Source: JAEWSN01 sp942493335
GTDB taxonomy: Bacteria > Bacillota > Clostridia > DSM-8532
Length of the DNA: 64,000 nucleotides
Direction of reading: 5' to 3'
Assembly (NCBI GenBank): GCA_942493335.1
Contig: OW818693.1
Span: 4,216,001 to 4,280,000, forward strand
In this document: positions 1-7,006 of the stretch, piece by piece
How positions within the stretch are numbered: the first letter of the stretch is position 1
How the letters are laid out: each line of letters opens with the position of its first letter
Translations under genes and position numbers: made by a program
The notes under the pieces: model-generated
The model's database searches: none
Told to the model about the DNA's origin: nothing
The model's input: only the letters and a program-made list of their open reading frames with translations

Positions 1-262
1 CTCCGATGTTTCCCGAGCGGGCGGACCCGATGATGGCATCGATGGTCGGTTTCACAAACGAATCATTGACCACGATTTCGATACGGATCTTCGGCAGCAG
101 ATTGATGGTCTTGATGCTGCCACGGTAGTTTTCCGTATAGCCCTTCTGCTGGCCGCATCCCCGGACGGGGCTCACGGTCATTTTGGTGATGTCGGCATCG
201 AAAAGGGCCTGCTTGACGTTGTCGAGGGATTCAGGGCGGATGATGGCAATCACCATTTTCAT
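1..262 (-). CDS. glnK: PII nitrogen regulatory protein (GlnB/GlnK family), partial
   Basis: Small trimeric signal protein that senses 2-oxoglutarate and ATP/ADP and usually controls the ammonium channel encoded beside it. The first 87 codons are visible; the C-terminus lies beyond the left edge. The start MKMVIAIIRPESLDNV, the T-loop region QQKGYTENYRG and the stretch LLPKIRIEIVV are typical of the family. It lies 58 bases downstream of amt on the same strand, the classic amt-glnK order, so GlnK is the likely subtype. The start is the ATG at 260-262, preceded by AGGAUGUGCCCCU-type spacing (AAAGGATG). Position 51 of the T-loop, the tyrosine uridylylated in enteric PII, is lysine here, so control by uridylylation is not expected. 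Confidence 0.93.
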   Translation of the reverse strand, partial: MKMVIAIIRPESLDNVKQALFDADITKMTVSPVRGCGQQKGYTENYRGSIKTINLLPKIRIEIVVNDSFVKPTIDAIIGSARSGNIG

Positions 263-320
263 AGGGGCACATCCTTTCAATCATTGATGGAAGGGGCTTT
301 CCGGCAAGGATCGGGATGCA

Positions 321-1742
321 TCAGACGAGTGTCTGGTCCATGGAGAAGTCCGGATAAGCTTCTTCACCATGCTGGCTGATGTCAAGACCCTGCATCTCAT
401 CCTTTTCCTCCACACGGACCTTGATAACCAGGCTAACCGCCTTCATGATCAGGAAAGTCATGACACAGGAGAATACGACCGTGATGGATGCAGCCGCCAG
501 CTGAATGAAAAACTGCGAAGGATTGCCGTAAAGCAGGCCGTCGCGGCCGGCGGGATTTACGGTTGTCGTAGCGAAGACGCCTGTCATGACCGCGCCGTAG
601 AATCCGCCGACGCCATGGCATCCGAAAGCGTCCAGCGCATCGTCATAGCCAAGTTTCTGCTTGAGGAAACTCACTGCGAAGTAGCAAAGCGGGCTGACCA
701 ATGCGCCGATGATGACTGCTGCGACCGGTGTGACGAATCCGGCACCGGGTGTGATGGCAACCAGGCCGACAACTGCGCCGGTGGCGGCACCGAGAATGGT
801 CGGTTTTCCCTTGTGGAACCATTCGATGAACATCCAGGAAAGCAGGGCGGCCGCGGCGGCCGTATTGGTGGTCAGGAAGGCATGGATGGCGAGTCCGCCG
901 GAGCTGAGCGCCGATCCGCCATTGAAGCCGAACCAGCCAAACCACAGAAGGGCCGCACCCAGCAGGACGAACGGAATGTTGTGGGGGGTTGCCGTGTTCT
1001 TCTCCTTGCGTTTTCCCAGCATGAGGGCGATCACAAGACCTGCGAAACCGGAACTGATATGGACGACCGTACCTCCGGCGAAATCAAGCGCCTGGAATAC
1101 GGCATTCGGGTTCATCAGGGACATCCAGCCATCCGCGCCCCAAACCCAATGGGCGACCGGGTCGTAAACCAGAGTCGTCCACAGAAGGGTGAACAGGAGG
1201 AATGCGGAGAACTTCATGCGTTCCGCAAAAGCGCCGGAAATCAGGGCGGGCGTGATGATGGCGAACATCAGCTGGAACAGGGCGAACAAAGTGTGCGGGA
1301 TGGTTCCGGCATAAACGGAAGGCGCAGTACCGACCCCGGAGAAGCCAAGATATTGACCAATTCCCATCAGCGGGCTCCCGGTCCCAAATGCGATGGAATA
1401 TCCGAAGAACAGCCACTGGATGGAGATGAACGCCATCAGGACGAATGAGTTCATCATCGTATTGAGCACATTCTTGCGTCGGACCATGCCGCCATAAAAA
1501 AAAGCAAGGCCGGGGGTCATGATGAAGACAAGGACCGCGCTGACAAACATGAAGGCCGTATCGCCCGAGGACTGGGCTGCGGTCACGCCGATCGCATCCT
1601 TGAATGCAGCTTTGGCTTCGTCACCTTGCGCGGCAAAGGTATCGTTCAGACTCGACACCGGTTCCGTGGCAAAGGATGCAAAGGAAAAGGACAGGCACAG
1701 AAGTATGCAAAGTAGCAAGCCGATGCTGAGTTTTCGTTTCAT
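321..1742 (-). CDS. amt: Ammonium transporter Amt
   Basis: Membrane channel for ammonium uptake, 473 residues. After a cleavable signal peptide (residues 1 to about 25, MKRKLSIGLLLCILLCLSFS then ...ASFA) come about eleven membrane helices, including the family stretches MTPGLAFFYGGMVRRKNVLN and DFAGGTVVHISSGFAGL, with the twin-histidine pore region near FGCHGVGGF. The start at 1742 is preferred over an upstream in-frame ATG at 1748 because the GGAGGG site abuts the upstream one but lies six bases before 1742. It is co-directional with the PII gene and has its own promoter and a leader that can form a terminator, so nitrogen control at the level of transcription attenuation is plausible. Confidence 0.95.
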   Translation of the reverse strand: MKRKLSIGLLLCILLCLSFSFASFATEPVSSLNDTFAAQGDEAKAAFKDAIGVTAAQSSGDTAFMFVSAVLVFIMTPGLAFFYGGMVRRKNVLNTMMNSFVLMAFISIQWLFFGYSIAFGTGSPLMGIGQYLGFSGVGTAPSVYAGTIPHTLFALFQLMFAIITPALISGAFAERMKFSAFLLFTLLWTTLVYDPVAHWVWGADGWMSLMNPNAVFQALDFAGGTVVHISSGFAGLVIALMLGKRKEKNTATPHNIPFVLLGAALLWFGWFGFNGGSALSSGGLAIHAFLTTNTAAAAALLSWMFIEWFHKGKPTILGAATGAVVGLVAITPGAGFVTPVAAVIIGALVSPLCYFAVSFLKQKLGYDDALDAFGCHGVGGFYGAVMTGVFATTTVNPAGRDGLLYGNPSQFFIQLAAASITVVFSCVMTFLIMKAVSLVIKVRVEEKDEMQGLDISQHGEEAYPDFSMDQTLV

Positions 1743-1819
1743 GCTCATCCCTCCATGATTATAATTCTCTGATAGCCTCGCATCCGGCCGGGTTGCAGGC
1801 TCAATGGACAAAACGAAAA

Positions 1820-1857
1820 AAGGCACCTCGGGGATTCCCCCAAAGCGCCTTCGCTTT
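1820..1857 (-). promoter_or_regulatory. Conditional terminator (attenuator-like) in the amt leader
   Basis: On the amt strand the 7-bp stem AAGGCGC/GUGCCUU (1845-1851 with 1820-1826), enclosing a GGGG/CCCC inner stem, is followed by a run of U residues, which is a Rho-independent terminator. The overlapping stem AAAGCG/CGCUUU (1842-1857) uses the same bases and would exclude it. The pair lies between the promoter and the amt start, so it can act as an on/off switch. The controlling protein or ligand is not visible. ANTAR-type hairpins with an A1/G4 hexaloop are not evident. Confidence 0.6.
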
Positions 1858-1882
1858 TTCCATACTGTTCAAGAACAATGCC

Positions 1883-1911
1883 ATCATAACAGGAAGAAAA
1901 GAAAAATGCAA
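1883..1911 (-). promoter_or_regulatory. Sigma-70-type promoter of amt
   Basis: On the reverse strand TTGCAT (1906-1911), a 17-base spacer and TATGAT (1883-1888) fit a vegetative promoter. Transcription would start near 1876 and give a leader of about 134 bases before amt. Confidence 0.7.
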
Positions 1912-1940
1912 GAAACTAACCCGAAAATGTCATAATTCAT

Positions 1941-1972
1941 AAAAAAAAGGGAGACCAAGGCCCGCACGGGTC
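1941..1972 (-). terminator. Possible leftward terminator between divergent genes
   Basis: On the reverse strand GACC...GGTC (1953-1972) encloses a GC-rich core and is followed by eight T residues (complement of the A-run 1941-1948). It would stop antisense transcription from the YihY side before the amt promoter. The same core sequence recurs at 20721-20750, so it may instead be a dispersed repeat. Confidence 0.35.
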
Positions 1973-2123
1973 AAAGGACATGCATGTTTCTGGAAGCCGT
2001 TTCGATGCCGGTTTCCGTTCCTGCCGTTTTCCGGTATGATGGTGGATGGGAGATCCGGTGTGCGGGGATGTCTGCCGACTGGATTCAAGCTTCACGCCAT
2101 TCTGCAGCAGGGGAGAAAAGTGC

Positions 2124-2975
2124 ATGCATCTGATTGCCAGATCCTATCGTTTTTTATTGCGCTTCCTTCGTCGGATTACGCAGGATCGGGTGGCGGAATG
2201 GGGAGCGCAGTTTTCGTTTTATCTGATGCTTGCCCTGTTCCCGTTTCTTGCCTTGTTGACGAACCTGGCTTCCCAGACACGTCTGGTGGGGGAAGGTGTC
2301 ATGGCCCAGTTGTCGAAGGTGCTTCCGTACGAAGCCTATGAACTGGTTGCCGGTACGGTTCATGACATTACGGTGACGGAGAAGCCCGAACTGCTTTCCA
2401 TCAGCATGATCGTGGCGTTGTGGGCTGCATCCAGCGGCGTTTTCGCGTTGTCAAAGGGGCTCAACATGGCGCACAAGGTGGAAGAAACGCGGAAACCCTG
2501 GGTGGTTCGCGGGTTGTGCGTTCTGTTCACCCTGCTGATCGTGCTGTCCATCTTTATCGAGATGCTGATGATCGTGTTCGGTGATTTCATTTTGAATCGC
2601 ATGTCGGTGTTGTTCCATGTTTCCGCGCCCTTTATCAATCTGGGGCGGTTCATCCGGATCGTCGTTCCTGTCGGGGTTGTATTTCTCACCCTTGCCTTGC
2701 TGTTCTACCTGATTCCGAGCCGAAGAACCCGTTTCCGCAAGGTTTTGCCCGGTGCGCTGTTTTCCACGTTCATCTGGATGGGTTCATCGTGGCTGTTCTC
2801 TCTGTATGTTTCCCGATTCGGCAGGTATTCGCGGTTTTACGGCAGCCTGGGGGGGGTCATCATCCTTATGATCTGGATCTACATTTCCAGCATCACCTTG
2901 ATCATGGGCAGCGAGGTGAATGCTTTGCTGGATCCCGTCGGACGATCCCTTGATAAGAATGCCGGCGTTTCTTGA
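2124..2975 (+). CDS. YihY/virulence factor BrkB family membrane protein
   Basis: Polytopic inner-membrane protein of 283 residues in the YihY/BrkB family, once called 'ribonuclease BN', whose true function is unsettled. The visible hallmarks are an amphipathic N-terminus, about six membrane helices (for example residues 30-50, about 90-115, 135-160, 180-210 and 215-270), the stretch LMLALFPFLALLTNL and the C-terminal IYISSITLIMGSEVNALL, typical of the family. The start at 2124 follows GGGGAG eight bases upstream; the frame is open further upstream but the added residues do not resemble the family. It is a single-gene unit ahead of the hexanucleotide repeat. A weak TATGAT (2035-2040) could be its -10 element. 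Confidence 0.88.
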   Translation: MHLIARSYRFLLRFLRRITQDRVAEWGAQFSFYLMLALFPFLALLTNLASQTRLVGEGVMAQLSKVLPYEAYELVAGTVHDITVTEKPELLSISMIVALWAASSGVFALSKGLNMAHKVEETRKPWVVRGLCVLFTLLIVLSIFIEMLMIVFGDFILNRMSVLFHVSAPFINLGRFIRIVVPVGVVFLTLALLFYLIPSRRTRFRKVLPGALFSTFIWMGSSWLFSLYVSRFGRYSRFYGSLGGVIILMIWIYISSITLIMGSEVNALLDPVGRSLDKNAGVS

Positions 2976-3010
2976 TGGTTGACCCGGTCCTGCCGGGCGG
3001 GTATGCTTTG

Positions 3011-3119
<109 letters not shown>

Positions 3120-3180
3120 TAAGGGGTAAAGGTAAAGCAAGGACAAGGGCTGGCGCCATTGTCTGCGGAGGGAGACGAAG

Positions 3181-3765
3181 ATGAATGAGGTCATCGGGAA
3201 CATGCTTGCCCGGCGGAGCATCCGCCGTTTCACCGAAGAACAGGTGCCGGAACCTGATCTTCGGGATATCCTCACTGCGGCCCAATATGCGCCGTGCGGG
3301 TCCAATTCGCAGTTCTGGCACTTCCTTGTCATCCAGTCCAGACCGGTTCTTGCGGAATTGAACGGGTTGGTGAGATCCGCCTTTGCCGCAATTGAAGTGG
3401 ATGAGGGGACCTATGTGTCCATGCGCGGCGGCAAGGAAGCTGCGAAACGTGAAACCTATGCGTTCCATTACGAGGCGCCGACCCTGGTTGTGGTCACCAA
3501 TCGGAAATCCTACCCGAACGCCATGGCCGATAGCGCCTGTGCGCTGGAGAACATGCAGCTCGCCGCGCACTCGCTTGGCCTGGGATCCTGCTGGATCAAC
3601 CAACTGACCTGGTTTGGGGAGGATCCTGCCATCCGCATGGTTCTGGAACGGTTGGGCATGCCTTCCGATGAGCGGGTTTGCGGATCCCTCTCCATTGGAC
3701 ATCCTGCCGGACAGACGCCGGAAGCGCCCGCCAGGAAAGGGGATCCGTTTCTTTTCATTCGTTGA
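3181..3765 (+). CDS. Nitroreductase family protein
   Basis: FMN-dependent oxidoreductase of 194 residues that reduces nitro compounds, quinones or related electrophiles with NAD(P)H, normally as a cytoplasmic homodimer. The N-terminal RRSIRRFTEEQV (residues 11-22) is the FMN phosphate-binding signature. APCGSNSQFWHFLVI follows, and the C-terminal half carries ALENMQLAAHSLGLGSCWIN, another family block. The start ATG is preceded by GGAGGG at a suitable distance. It appears monocistronic. The (GGCAGA)12 array lies in its upstream region, so copy number could alter promoter spacing. The substrate cannot be told from the sequence. Confidence 0.92.
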   Translation: MNEVIGNMLARRSIRRFTEEQVPEPDLRDILTAAQYAPCGSNSQFWHFLVIQSRPVLAELNGLVRSAFAAIEVDEGTYVSMRGGKEAAKRETYAFHYEAPTLVVVTNRKSYPNAMADSACALENMQLAAHSLGLGSCWINQLTWFGEDPAIRMVLERLGMPSDERVCGSLSIGHPAGQTPEAPARKGDPFLFIR

Positions 3766-3863
3766 GAAGCTGGATCACTGTGTGTCCGCCAACTGAGCAC
3801 GATGATTCACCAGTGCTTCACGGCGTGTTTGCCATCTAGAACCACTTCCGCAGAACCATGGAC

Positions 3864-3892
3864 TTGACATGATCCGCCGGCCTTGTTAAACT
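3864..3892 (+). promoter_or_regulatory. Sigma-70-type promoter of the hydE-aspA-hydF operon
   Basis: TTGACA (3864-3869), a 17-base spacer and TAAACT (3887-3892) form a near-consensus vegetative promoter. The start site would be near 3899, leaving an unusually long leader of about 380 bases before hydE. Confidence 0.7.
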
Positions 3893-3928
3893 AATAACAA
3901 ATGGATGGTTTGCTGGCCGCAACACGAA

Positions 3929-4139
3929 GCAGAAAGGGAGCCTTTCTGCCTGGTCGTACGGATACAGGGTCATCCGGGTATCCATCCCCTGGGGGAGAAG
4001 CGCAAGGCCTGTGAACCATCGCGGCCATACGCTCATCCGGAAGGCGGACGGTTCGATATCCGATCCTGCGGATGACATCGTGACGCCGCATGGACGGTTT
4101 GAAATCGTACGGTCTTTCCAATGGGGGAAGGCCGTTTTT
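3929..4139 (+). promoter_or_regulatory. Candidate cis-regulatory leader RNA ending in a terminator
   Basis: The leader has a 9-bp hairpin (GCAGAAAGG/CCTTTCTGC, 3929-3949), a 6-bp stem GGATAC/GTATCC (3960-3983), further GC-rich segments, and a final 10-bp terminator stem (4110-4119 with 4125-4134, loop AATGG) followed by TTTTTGTTT. Promoter, folded aptamer-sized segment and terminator ahead of an operon is the layout of a riboswitch or attenuator. I could not match it to FMN, TPP, SAM, cobalamin, Moco or other classes that I know. Confidence 0.5.
4110..4139 (+). terminator. Rho-independent terminator inside the hydE leader
   Basis: Ten base pairs with two or three G-U pairs, a five-base loop and a five-T run. 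It lies about 140 bases before the hydE start and downstream of the only good promoter, so it must be conditional or leaky if the operon is to be expressed. Confidence 0.65.
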
Positions 4140-4279
4140 GTTTGCGCGGTCCGGACCCGAACACAAGCCAAGGCCTATCACATGCATTCCGACCAGATCT
4201 CCATCCGGACCATGCCCGGTCGTATCCTCGGCGCAATGGGTCGTGGCCGCAGGATCGGAGACAGAAAGGAATTCCATTC

Positions 4280-5374
4280 ATGAAGCAGAAGCCCATCGAC
4301 AATCTTCTTCTGATCCACAGGCTGCGGGAAATGCAGGCACTTTCCGGGGAGGAGATTCTGCAGCTGCTTGACACCATGACGGAGGCGGAGCGTGCCGTTC
4401 TGCTTGATCAAGCCCATGAAGTGCGCAGTGCACAATATGGAAACGCTGTTTTTGTCCGGGGATTGATCGAGCTGACAAACTTCTGCAGGAAGGACTGTGC
4501 GTACTGCGGAATCCGTCGATCGAACCGGACTGCAGATCGATACCGACTTTCTCCGGAAACCATCCTGGAAGCCTGTGCCGAGGGATACCGCCTTGGTTTC
4601 CGGACTTTCGTCCTGCAGGGCGGAGAGGATCCTTATCTGAACGAAGCGCGCATTGTTGAAATCGTCGGCGCCCTCCGGGCGCGGTTCCCGGATTGCGCGA
4701 TCACCCTGTCGATCGGGGAATGGCCAGGATCCTCCTATGAGAAGTTCTTCCGGGCGGGTGCGGACCGATATCTGCTGCGCCATGAAACCGCTTCCGAATC
4801 GCTGTATCGAAGCATTCATCCGGACAGCGACTTTCATGAACGCAGACGCTGCCTGCGGGACTTGAAGGAGATCGGATTCCAGACTGGCGCCGGGTTCATG
4901 GTGGGCATTCCCGGTCAGACAACGGCGGATTTTGTGCAGGATCTTCTTTTTCTGAAGGAGTTGCAGCCCCATATGGTCGGCATCGGACCCTTCATTCCCC
5001 ATAAGGATACGCCATTGGCCGGGAATCCTGCGGGAACCGTCGAAAAAACACTTGTCCTGCTGGCGTTCGTACGGCTGCTGCTGCCGGAAGTGCTGCTGCC
5101 TGCAACCACGGCACTCGGCACCATCGATCCTTTCGGACGCGAGAAGGCCTATCTGGCGGGTGCGAATGTCCTGATGCCGAATCTGACTCCACCTGCCGAA
5201 AAATCAAAATACCTGCTGTATGAAGGCAAAGCTTCGGTGGATGATCCGCCTGCGAAATGTCTTGAGGCATTGAAACGGAAAACGGAAGCGGCCGGTTTTG
5301 TCCTCGACATGCAGGTGGGCGATCATCGGGGATGGGCGCATGCCGGGGAGCGACGCATGAATACGGCAGAATGA
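4280..5374 (+). CDS. hydE: [FeFe]-hydrogenase maturation radical SAM protein HydE
   Basis: Radical S-adenosylmethionine enzyme that helps build the 2Fe subcluster of the [FeFe]-hydrogenase H-cluster, in the pathway with HydG and HydF. The protein has 364 residues. The 4Fe-4S motif is C69-x3-C73-x2-C76 (CRKDCAYC), followed by the TIM-barrel segments FRTFVLQGGEDPY and HETASESLYRSIHP that are characteristic of HydE. The start at 4280 follows AGAAAGGA nine bases upstream. It is the first gene of hydE-aspA-hydF. No hydG or hydrogenase structural gene is in the window. Biotin-synthase-like relatives are excluded by the hydF neighbour and the HydE-type segments. Confidence 0.94.
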   Translation: MKQKPIDNLLLIHRLREMQALSGEEILQLLDTMTEAERAVLLDQAHEVRSAQYGNAVFVRGLIELTNFCRKDCAYCGIRRSNRTADRYRLSPETILEACAEGYRLGFRTFVLQGGEDPYLNEARIVEIVGALRARFPDCAITLSIGEWPGSSYEKFFRAGADRYLLRHETASESLYRSIHPDSDFHERRRCLRDLKEIGFQTGAGFMVGIPGQTTADFVQDLLFLKELQPHMVGIGPFIPHKDTPLAGNPAGTVEKTLVLLAFVRLLLPEVLLPATTALGTIDPFGREKAYLAGANVLMPNLTPPAEKSKYLLYEGKASVDDPPAKCLEALKRKTEAAGFVLDMQVGDHRGWAHAGERRMNTAE

Positions 5375-5423
5375 ATCTTCATGTGTCTTGAACTGAATGC
5401 TTCCGTCACAGGCTCCTGATGCA

Positions 5424-5504
5424 TGGGATGCGGAAACAGGCGGATCGGGTACGAAAACAAGTGGATCAGGTGCGAAAACACGTGGATCAGGTACGAATAC
5501 ACGT
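5424..5504. repeat. 21-bp degenerate tandem repeat upstream of aspA
   Basis: Three 21-bp units of the type GGATCAGGTACGAAAACACG+T occupy 5442-5462, 5463-5483 and 5484-5504, after a partial unit from 5424. They fill most of the gap between hydE and aspA. In the aspA frame they would encode heptapeptides such as WIRYENK, but the ribosome-binding site lies after them. Confidence 0.95.
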
Positions 5505-5530
5505 GGACCCATGCAGGAAGGGGTGGCCGG

Positions 5531-7006
5531 ATGAAGGAAAGAATGGAGCATGATCTCCTCGGGGAACGACGTGTTCCGTGCGGTGTCTATTGGGGAATCC
5601 ACACGCTGCGCGCGGTGGAGAATTTTCCCGTCTCCGGACAGCCGGTCCACCCGGAACTGATTCGCGCGTTGGTTCTGGTGAAGAAGGCGGCCGCCATGAC
5701 GAACCGGGAGTTGGGCCTTTTGTCTGATGCGGTGTCCGGGGCTGTCATCGGAGCCTGCGACGATCTGCTGGATGGGGTGGACGCACCCGAAGGCGGCTGG
5801 CTGGGTCAATTTCCAGTGGACGCCATGCAAGGCGGAGCCGGGACAAGTGCCAACATGAATGTGAACGAGGTACTGGCCAACCGGGCCATCGAACGTTTGG
5901 GCGGAATCCGCGGCGATTACGCGCTGGTCCATCCGCTGGACCATGTAAATCTGTCCCAATCCACGAACGATGTGTTTCCGACAGCATTGCGCGTGGCGGC
6001 GATCCGTTTGCTGTTGCCTCTTTCTGAAGCGTTTGCGTCGCTGCAGACCGCCCTTCAGGAAAAGGAGAATGCTTTTGGCGACGTCCTCAAGGTGGGTAGG
6101 ACCCAATTGCAGGATGCGGTGCCGATGCTGCTCGGGCAGGAGTTCGGCGCTTGGGCGCAGGCCGTCGCACGGGACCGCTGGCGCCTGTACAAGGTGGAAG
6201 AGCGGCTTCGTCAGGTGAATTTGGGCGGAACCGCCATCGGGACAGGTTTGAATGCGGAGAAGCAGTACGTCTTCCAGGCGGTGGAGCACCTTCGGGAGTT
6301 GACCGGACTTGGGCTTGCGCGGGCCGATTCGATGATCGACCCCACACAGAACTGCGATGTGTTCGTGGAAGTGTCCGGTCTGCTGAAGACCGCTGCCGTG
6401 AACCTGTCCAAAATCGCGAATGACCTGCGGTTGCTGGCTTCGGGGCCACACGCGGGGCTTGGGGAGATTCGGCTGCCCGCGATGCAGGCCGGCTCCTCGA
6501 TCATGCCCGGCAAGGTAAATCCGGTCATCCCGGAAATGGTGAACCAGATCGCCTTCCAGGTGATGGGGAATGACCTGGTCATCACCCAGGCTGCCGCATC
6601 CGGACAGCTGGAGTTGAATGCCTTCCTGCCCGTCATGGCCCGCAATCTCTTCGAGATGATGACCCTGATGACCAAGGCCGTCCGCCTGCTCATCGATCGC
6701 TGCATCAAGGGGATCGAGCCGGACCGGGCGCGGTGCGCGGAACTGGTGGAACGCAGCAATGCCCTGGTGACGGCGCTATCCACCCGGATTGGATACGAAA
6801 TGGCTTCGGATGTCGCAAAAGATGCCACATCCGGCAAACGAACCGTAAGGGAGGAGCTGCAGCTTCGGATCGCAGCAGGAACCCTGCAGGATTTGGATGG
6901 AACCCCTTTCACAAAGGAAATGCTTGAGGCGGCCCTGAATCCGCTGGCCATGACGCAACCAGGCATCCCCGGGAAAAAGGCGGCAAAACGGAGGAAGACG
7001 ACATGA
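5531..7006 (+). CDS. aspA: Aspartate ammonia-lyase (aspartase)
   Basis: Converts L-aspartate to fumarate and ammonia; cytoplasmic homotetramer. The protein has 491 residues, near the family length of about 470 with a short basic tail. The fumarase/aspartase signature GSSIMPGKVNP is at residues 321-331. Other family blocks are GAGTSANMNVNEVLANRA and VGRTQLQDAVPM. Aspartase rather than fumarase is inferred from similarity and from its reported association with hydrogenase maturation genes in anaerobes. The start at 5531 follows AGGAAGGGG; the open frame extends upstream through the 21-bp repeats. Its last four bases overlap hydF, indicating translational coupling. Confidence 0.9.
   Translation: MKERMEHDLLGERRVPCGVYWGIHTLRAVENFPVSGQPVHPELIRALVLVKKAAAMTNRELGLLSDAVSGAVIGACDDLLDGVDAPEGGWLGQFPVDAMQGGAGTSANMNVNEVLANRAIERLGGIRGDYALVHPLDHVNLSQSTNDVFPTALRVAAIRLLLPLSEAFASLQTALQEKENAFGDVLKVGRTQLQDAVPMLLGQEFGAWAQAVARDRWRLYKVEERLRQVNLGGTAIGTGLNAEKQYVFQAVEHLRELTGLGLARADSMIDPTQNCDVFVEVSGLLKTAAVNLSKIANDLRLLASGPHAGLGEIRLPAMQAGSSIMPGKVNPVIPEMVNQIAFQVMGNDLVITQAAASGQLELNAFLPVMARNLFEMMTLMTKAVRLLIDRCIKGIEPDRARCAELVERSNALVTALSTRIGYEMASDVAKDATSGKRTVREELQLRIAAGTLQDLDGTPFTKEMLEAALNPLAMTQPGIPGKKAAKRRKTT

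Larger units (their letters stand above)
3766..4279. other. 514-base gap holding the hydE promoter and structured leader
   Basis: The gap holds a promoter (3864-3892), several hairpins and a terminator (4110-4139), all annotated separately. An open frame with a GTG start at 4011 runs to 4283 and overlaps the hydE start as ATGA. It would encode 90 residues of no family I recognise and crosses the terminator hairpin. I regard it as undecided. Confidence 0.5.

Noticed and set aside
369..1448. A 359-codon + strand frame over amt
   Set aside because: Antisense shadow of amt without ribosome site or domain.
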